Of a stretch of 64,000 bases of DNA, positions 60,362 to 64,000 are shown one piece after another. How positions within the stretch are numbered: position 1 is the stretch's first letter; each line of letters starts with the position of its first letter. A model generated the notes under the pieces. It worked only from the letters and a program-made list of their open reading frames with translations, was not told the DNA's origin and did not search any database. The stretch covers positions 496,001 through 560,000 of the forward strand of contig JACKNO010000001.1 of NCBI GenBank assembly GCA_024234815.1, read 5' to 3'. This DNA is from Pseudomonadales bacterium (GTDB taxonomy: Bacteria > Pseudomonadota > Gammaproteobacteria > Pseudomonadales > Halieaceae). A program made the position numbers and the translations under genes.

Positions 60362-62593
60362 CTACTTCAGCTGTTGCAGCAATTGCTGGTACGACTGGTT
60401 GCCGGGCGATATCCCGACCAGCGTTTGCGCGTAGCGCCTGGCCTGCTCGCGCAAGCCCAGCTCCGCCGAATAGTTGGTCAGTGCCAGCAGCACATCCTCG
60501 CTGCGCGGTAGCTGGCGCAGCAGTATCTGCAACTGGGCTATCGCCTGCTTCGGTTGTCCCAGGTCATGCAGCGCGATTGCGTAAACGAAGCGGTGCCGGC
60601 TGCCGTCTGTTTCAAGCTCCGCCGCCCGGCGTAGATAATCCAGCGCCTTGTCCGGAGTGCCGCTGCGGGTCTCCAGCAAACCCAGTGAATGCAGGGTCGG
60701 CCCGTTGTCCGGGGCAAACTCCAGCACCTTCAACATCAGCTCCCGCGCCTCGCCATCGCGGTTCTGGCCGCGCAGCAGATCGGCGAGATTGAGGTAGGCG
60801 GGCACCAGCTGGGGATTGAGCCGCAACGCTTCGCGGTAGGCTGCCTCGGCGGACTGCAGCTCTCCCCGCTCCAGATAAAATACGCCCAGTTGCAATTGCG
60901 TCTCCGGCATTTCGGCATGCAGTGTCAGTATGTCCAGGTACCACTTGTACAGGCTTTCCAACTCCGCGGCCTGGGCGGGAGTGACCTGGTCCAGTGGTAC
61001 GCCGGCCAGGGATTGCGCAACCTCCATCCGCACGGTGGCAACCTGGTCATCCATCAGTGACTGCAGCAGCTGGTAGCGCTGGTTGAGGGGCAGGAAGCCC
61101 AGTGATCGCACGGCACTGGCGCGCAGGATGGGATCATCGTCGTACAGCACGCCGGTTACGGTCTGGATGGCCTCGCGGCCCCCGCCCTGGGCGACGGCTT
61201 CCATCGCGGTAGCGCGCCAGATAGGGGCCGCTGAGGGGTCGTTGGCCAGCGCGGCAAGCGTTGGCAAAACACTGCGATCACCCAGGTCGAAGCGCTGGAA
61301 AGCGCGGGCGAAATGGGTGCCGGTGTCCCTGAACTGGACGCCCCAGTCGCGCAGGCTGTTCACCGACCACTCGGCATTTTTGTCCACATGGCAGCTGTTG
61401 CAGGCGTTGGGCGTGCCCATCACCACGCTGAGGTCCGGGCGCGGAATGCGCATACTGTGGTCGCGACGCGGGTCTACCCCCATGTAGGTGGTTTCCGGCA
61501 TATGGCAGTTGGCGCACAGGGCGCCACTGGATTGCGCCGGGTGGTGGTGGTGTTCAGGGGTGTCATAGCTCTGCGGCTGGTGGCACTGGGCGCAGACTTC
61601 GTTGCCCGGGGCGCGCAGCGCCAGACTGTGAGGCTCATGGCAATTGCTGCAGACCACACCCTGCTGGTGCATTTTGCTCTGCAGGAATGAACCGTATACG
61701 TAGTCTTCATCCAGCACCTGGCCGTCGTAGTGATACAGCGGCGGCTGCGGCAACGCCACGCGGTGTGTGGCCAGCAGGTCGGCCCCGTAGTGGTATTCCC
61801 CAAGGGTGCCGCGGCGCGAGTGGCAGCGACCGCAGCTGTCCACCTGGGCGCGGGAATCCAGCGGCGTGCTGCGCCTGGCAATGGCCTCACCCTCGGTCCA
61901 GGCCCACTCGCCGCGCTGGGCCAGCGCAGTGGGAAAGCCGCCGTTGGCGGCGCCCTTGAGCTTGTTGGCGGCAGCCAGTTCGAGGTGTTTCTCGCCCGGC
62001 CCATGGCAGGCTTCGCAACCCACGTTGATCTCCTCGAAAGTGGTGGCGAAGGAATGATCCGCGGCGTTGTAGTTCTTTTCGAGGTCGGTGCTGTGGCACT
62101 CGGCGCAGCGGCTGTTCCAGTTTTGGTAGGGTCCGGTCCAGTGCAGGGGATCCTTGAAATCGATGACATCATCGGGGTAGAGGTGGTACCAGCGCTGGCC
62201 GCCCTCGGCGGCGGGCCGCGCGTCCCAGGCGATGGAGAGGGCCTGCAGACGCCCGCGCGACAGCGGCAACAGGTATTGCTGCAGGGGGTAGACGCCGAAC
62301 ACATATTTGACGGTGAAATCGGCGAGCTTGCCGTCCTCGCCATCGGTGCGCACCTTGAACTCATCGCCCTCCCGGAAGAAGCGGGTAGTCGTCCCGTTGT
62401 AGGTAAAAGTAGCATCGTTGAAATCACCGAGCACGGTGTCCGCAGTGGGCAACTGCATGGCGAGGTCGTGATGGGACCCTTCCCAATTCGTGAATTCAGT
62501 GGCATGGCAACTCTTGCAGGCCTCGCTGCCGGTAAACGCGTGACTGGCGCCACTGAACAACGCTAAAACTAGAACCATAAATCCTGGGAACAT
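60362..62593 (-). CDS. Octahaem cytochrome c with HEAT-like and TPR repeats
   Basis: A 743-aa exported protein. After a signal peptide (about 1-19) come eight CxxCH haem sites (CKSCH, CAECH, CEACH, CGRCH, CSNCH, CAQCH, CANCH, CNSCH), all in the first 400 residues and related to cytochrome c554-type folds. HEAT-like helices (about 440-540) and three or more TPR units (about 555-740) follow. It may transfer electrons while the repeats dock a partner. The gene is unaccompanied by other redox genes. Its stop is 7 bp from the YceI stop. Confidence 0.92.
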   Translation of the reverse strand: MFPGFMVLVLALFSGASHAFTGSEACKSCHATEFTNWEGSHHDLAMQLPTADTVLGDFNDATFTYNGTTTRFFREGDEFKVRTDGEDGKLADFTVKYVFGVYPLQQYLLPLSRGRLQALSIAWDARPAAEGGQRWYHLYPDDVIDFKDPLHWTGPYQNWNSRCAECHSTDLEKNYNAADHSFATTFEEINVGCEACHGPGEKHLELAAANKLKGAANGGFPTALAQRGEWAWTEGEAIARRSTPLDSRAQVDSCGRCHSRRGTLGEYHYGADLLATHRVALPQPPLYHYDGQVLDEDYVYGSFLQSKMHQQGVVCSNCHEPHSLALRAPGNEVCAQCHQPQSYDTPEHHHHPAQSSGALCANCHMPETTYMGVDPRRDHSMRIPRPDLSVVMGTPNACNSCHVDKNAEWSVNSLRDWGVQFRDTGTHFARAFQRFDLGDRSVLPTLAALANDPSAAPIWRATAMEAVAQGGGREAIQTVTGVLYDDDPILRASAVRSLGFLPLNQRYQLLQSLMDDQVATVRMEVAQSLAGVPLDQVTPAQAAELESLYKWYLDILTLHAEMPETQLQLGVFYLERGELQSAEAAYREALRLNPQLVPAYLNLADLLRGQNRDGEARELMLKVLEFAPDNGPTLHSLGLLETRSGTPDKALDYLRRAAELETDGSRHRFVYAIALHDLGQPKQAIAQLQILLRQLPRSEDVLLALTNYSAELGLREQARRYAQTLVGISPGNQSYQQLLQQLK

Positions 62594-62786
62594 GGGTCGA
62601 AGACATCCCTGCGGGCAAAAAGGAGGTCACACAGTACATTATCTGCCGGGAATGCCCAAGACCCGCAAGCCGCCTCCCCTGCAGCCCTTTAGTGTTATGG
62701 ACAGCGCTAAAAACCCTGCTTATGATGATTTTGCTGGCGGGGGTTTACCCCGGCCGAACCTATCTGCAAGGGAAGACGGGACTGCG

Positions 62787-63518
62787 ATGAAACTGGGTAT
62801 TTTGAAGACTGATACGGTGCGCCCGGAGTGGGTTCCGGATTTCGGGGAGTATCCCGACATGTTTATCCGCTTGCTGAGCCGGGCCGACCCCGGCATGGAG
62901 TTCCGGGTTTACGATGTGGAACAGGGAGAGTACCCGCAGGACATCGACGAGGTGGACGCGTACCTGATCACCGGGAGCAAATCCAGCGTCTATGATGACA
63001 AGCCCTGGATTGCCACCCTGATGGATTTCGTTCGCGAACTGGACCGCCGCCGCAAGAAGCTGGTGGGCATCTGTTTCGGCCACCAGCTGGTGGCCCAGGC
63101 CCTTGGTGGCAAAACAGAGAAATCCGACAAGGGCTGGGGGGTGGGACTGCAAACCTATCGCTTCAACCAGGCGCCGGCGTGGCACGACAACGGCGAGCTG
63201 GATTTCGGCATTCTCGCCAGCCACCAGGACCAGGTGGTCAGCAACGCCGCCAATGCGCGGGTGCTGGCGAGCAGTGAATTTTGCGAAAACGCGGTGTGCC
63301 AGATAGGCGATCACATCCTGACTTTCCAGGGGCACCCCGAGTTTGTGCCGGAGTATTCCCGGGAAATTATGCAGTTTCGGCGCGAAATGATCGGTGAGGA
63401 GACCTACAGTAGCGGGATGGCCTCACTGGCCGTAGCTCCCGAGCAGGAGCGTGTGGCGCGCTGGATTGCCAATTTTCTCAACCAGGCTCCGGCGCAAACG
63501 GAACGCCTGTCGGCCTGA
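62787..63518 (+). CDS. Class I glutamine amidotransferase-like protein
   Basis: A 243-aa protein with the triad GATase fold: nucleophile Cys96 in GICFGHQLV, and the His/Glu pair in FQGHPEFVPEY (about 182-184). It resembles GuaA-type amidotransferase domains and gamma-glutamyl hydrolases acting alone. The start MKLGILKTD at 62787 is the conserved one; the upstream extension in frame looks non-coding. It is divergent from the octahaem cytochrome and convergent with the STAS gene (1 bp apart). Substrate unknown. Confidence 0.9.
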   Translation: MKLGILKTDTVRPEWVPDFGEYPDMFIRLLSRADPGMEFRVYDVEQGEYPQDIDEVDAYLITGSKSSVYDDKPWIATLMDFVRELDRRRKKLVGICFGHQLVAQALGGKTEKSDKGWGVGLQTYRFNQAPAWHDNGELDFGILASHQDQVVSNAANARVLASSEFCENAVCQIGDHILTFQGHPEFVPEYSREIMQFRREMIGEETYSSGMASLAVAPEQERVARWIANFLNQAPAQTERLSA

Positions 63519-63519
63519 G

Positions 63520-63894
63520 TTATTGCCCGCGGGTGCGCGCCTGCATCGCATCCAGGTATTCGTCCAGTTCCTGCTCATTGGCGAATACAGCCATATCCGG
63601 CAGCGCCTTGAGTATCTCGAATACCTTGTCGATATGCGGCTTGCGATTGGCCGCCGCCATGCGCCGCCCGCCGGCCTTGGCCTGCTTGGCGCCCTTGAAG
63701 ATAACCCGCAAACCGGCGGAGCTGATGTAATCCAGGTCTTTCATATCCAGCACGATCAGTTGCTGTTCGCCGTCCAGCACCGCCATCAGCCGCTTCTCGA
63801 AGTCCGGCGCGGTATCCGTGTTCAGCGCGCCCGCCAGTGCTACGCGAACCACGGAGTTCATATCATCGACGGTGACTGTGGTGGTCAATTCCAT
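63520..63894 (-). CDS. STAS-domain anti-sigma factor antagonist
   Basis: A 124-aa single STAS domain protein. The phosphorylation-site segment DLDYISSAGLRVIFKGAK (Ser58/Ser59) is intact, as in SpoIIAA/RsbV and HsbA-type regulators that release sigma or diguanylate cyclase partners by partner switching. It starts at the ATG complementary to 63892-63894. The gene upstream on the same strand appears to be a partner kinase/phosphatase (partial). Confidence 0.93.
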   Translation of the reverse strand: MELTTTVTVDDMNSVVRVALAGALNTDTAPDFEKRLMAVLDGEQQLIVLDMKDLDYISSAGLRVIFKGAKQAKAGGRRMAAANRKPHIDKVFEILKALPDMAVFANEQELDEYLDAMQARTRGQ

Positions 63895-63933
63895 AACAGG
63901 TACTCTCGCTCGTTTGTGCCGGCAAAAGCGGGT

Positions 63934-64000
63934 TTACCCCGGCGCTCGCTGCAGCAGCTTGGTGATTCGCAGTATATTGCAGCCATCTTCCCGGCGATAG
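63934..64000 (-). CDS. C-terminal end of the gene upstream of the STAS gene (partial)
   Basis: An open frame enters from the right edge on the minus strand and stops at TAA (complement of 63934-63936), giving about 21 residues ending NILRITKLLQRAPG. It lies 39 bp upstream of the STAS gene on the same strand. The last strand of a HATPase-type anti-sigma kinase or SpoIIE-like phosphatase would fit (as in HsbR-HsbA pairs), but only the tail is visible, so this is a guess from context. Confidence 0.4.
   Translation of the reverse strand, partial: YRREDGCNILRITKLLQRAPG

Noticed and set aside
1..64000. tRNA, rRNA or CRISPR arrays
   Set aside because: The larger gaps were read for cloverleaf-like CCA ends, conserved rRNA segments and regularly spaced repeats; none was seen.

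Overview
The window is high-GC and gene-dense, and reads as a chromosomal stretch from a marine-type gammaproteobacterium. Gene content and gene order are Pseudomonas-like (cox cluster; polA-engB; cytochrome c4/c5-dsbA; glnE-ilvE-waaF-waaC-waaG-waaP; hldE; waaA; tolC-DUF1249-cpdA-parE). The mix suggests a Cellvibrionales/Halieaceae-like bacterium, but this assignment is inference from gene order and protein style, not a database match. There are no rRNA or tRNA genes and no CRISPR array. One insertion sequence is present.

Layout. 1-0.8 kb: end of an unidentified gene and a hypothetical protein. 1.3-9.0 kb: a caa3-type cytochrome c oxidase cluster (coxB with fused haem c domain, coxA, ctaG, coxC, a DUF2909-type membrane protein on the other strand, SURF1, a SCO-like protein, cyoE, SCO1). 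Haem A synthase (ctaA/COX15), expected before cyoE, is absent here. 9.1-14.7 kb: polA, a structured polA-engB intergenic region that probably encodes a small RNA, engB, cytochromes c5 and c4, and dsbA. 14.7-18.5 kb: a cysteine-synthase-like enzyme, a Bcr/CflA-type efflux pump, an SDR and an Lrp-type regulator. 18.5-26.1 kb: amino acid biosynthesis (leuA behind a highly structured leader, a DUF6279-type lipoprotein, ilvD, argA, argE). 26.3-33.1 kb: the DUF47-pit phosphate operon with a Pho-box-like promoter, an orphan GspE/PilB-type ATPase, and glnE.

33.2-54.7 kb is largely cell-envelope sugar metabolism. It holds ilvE, then waaF-waaC-waaG-waaP and a second kinase-fold protein, an M20 peptidase, a GNAT enzyme, a TIGR02647-type protein, the IS element, a third kinase-fold protein, rfbD-rfbB, a tight operon of glycosyltransferase, methyltransferase and an alpha/alpha-barrel protein, a facing methyltransferase, hldE, an aldo/keto reductase overlapping an FAD oxidoreductase, and waaA. 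54.7-64 kb: tolC, DUF1249, cpdA, parE, a YceI protein, an octahaem cytochrome with TPR repeats, a class I glutamine amidotransferase, a STAS anti-anti-sigma factor and the end of its upstream neighbour.

The most interesting signal is the leuA 5' leader (about 18665-18818). A bipartite long-range stem encloses two hairpins with the same UACCC loop, and the second is complementary over 8 nt to the sequence just before the leuA start codon. The leader also carries a short ORF with adjacent Leu codons in the stem. This looks like a cis-regulatory RNA controlling translation of 2-isopropylmalate synthase. Second-tier signals are a polA-engB small RNA candidate, a Pho-like box overlapping the -35 of the DUF47-pit promoter, and the envelope glycan operon with no assigned function.
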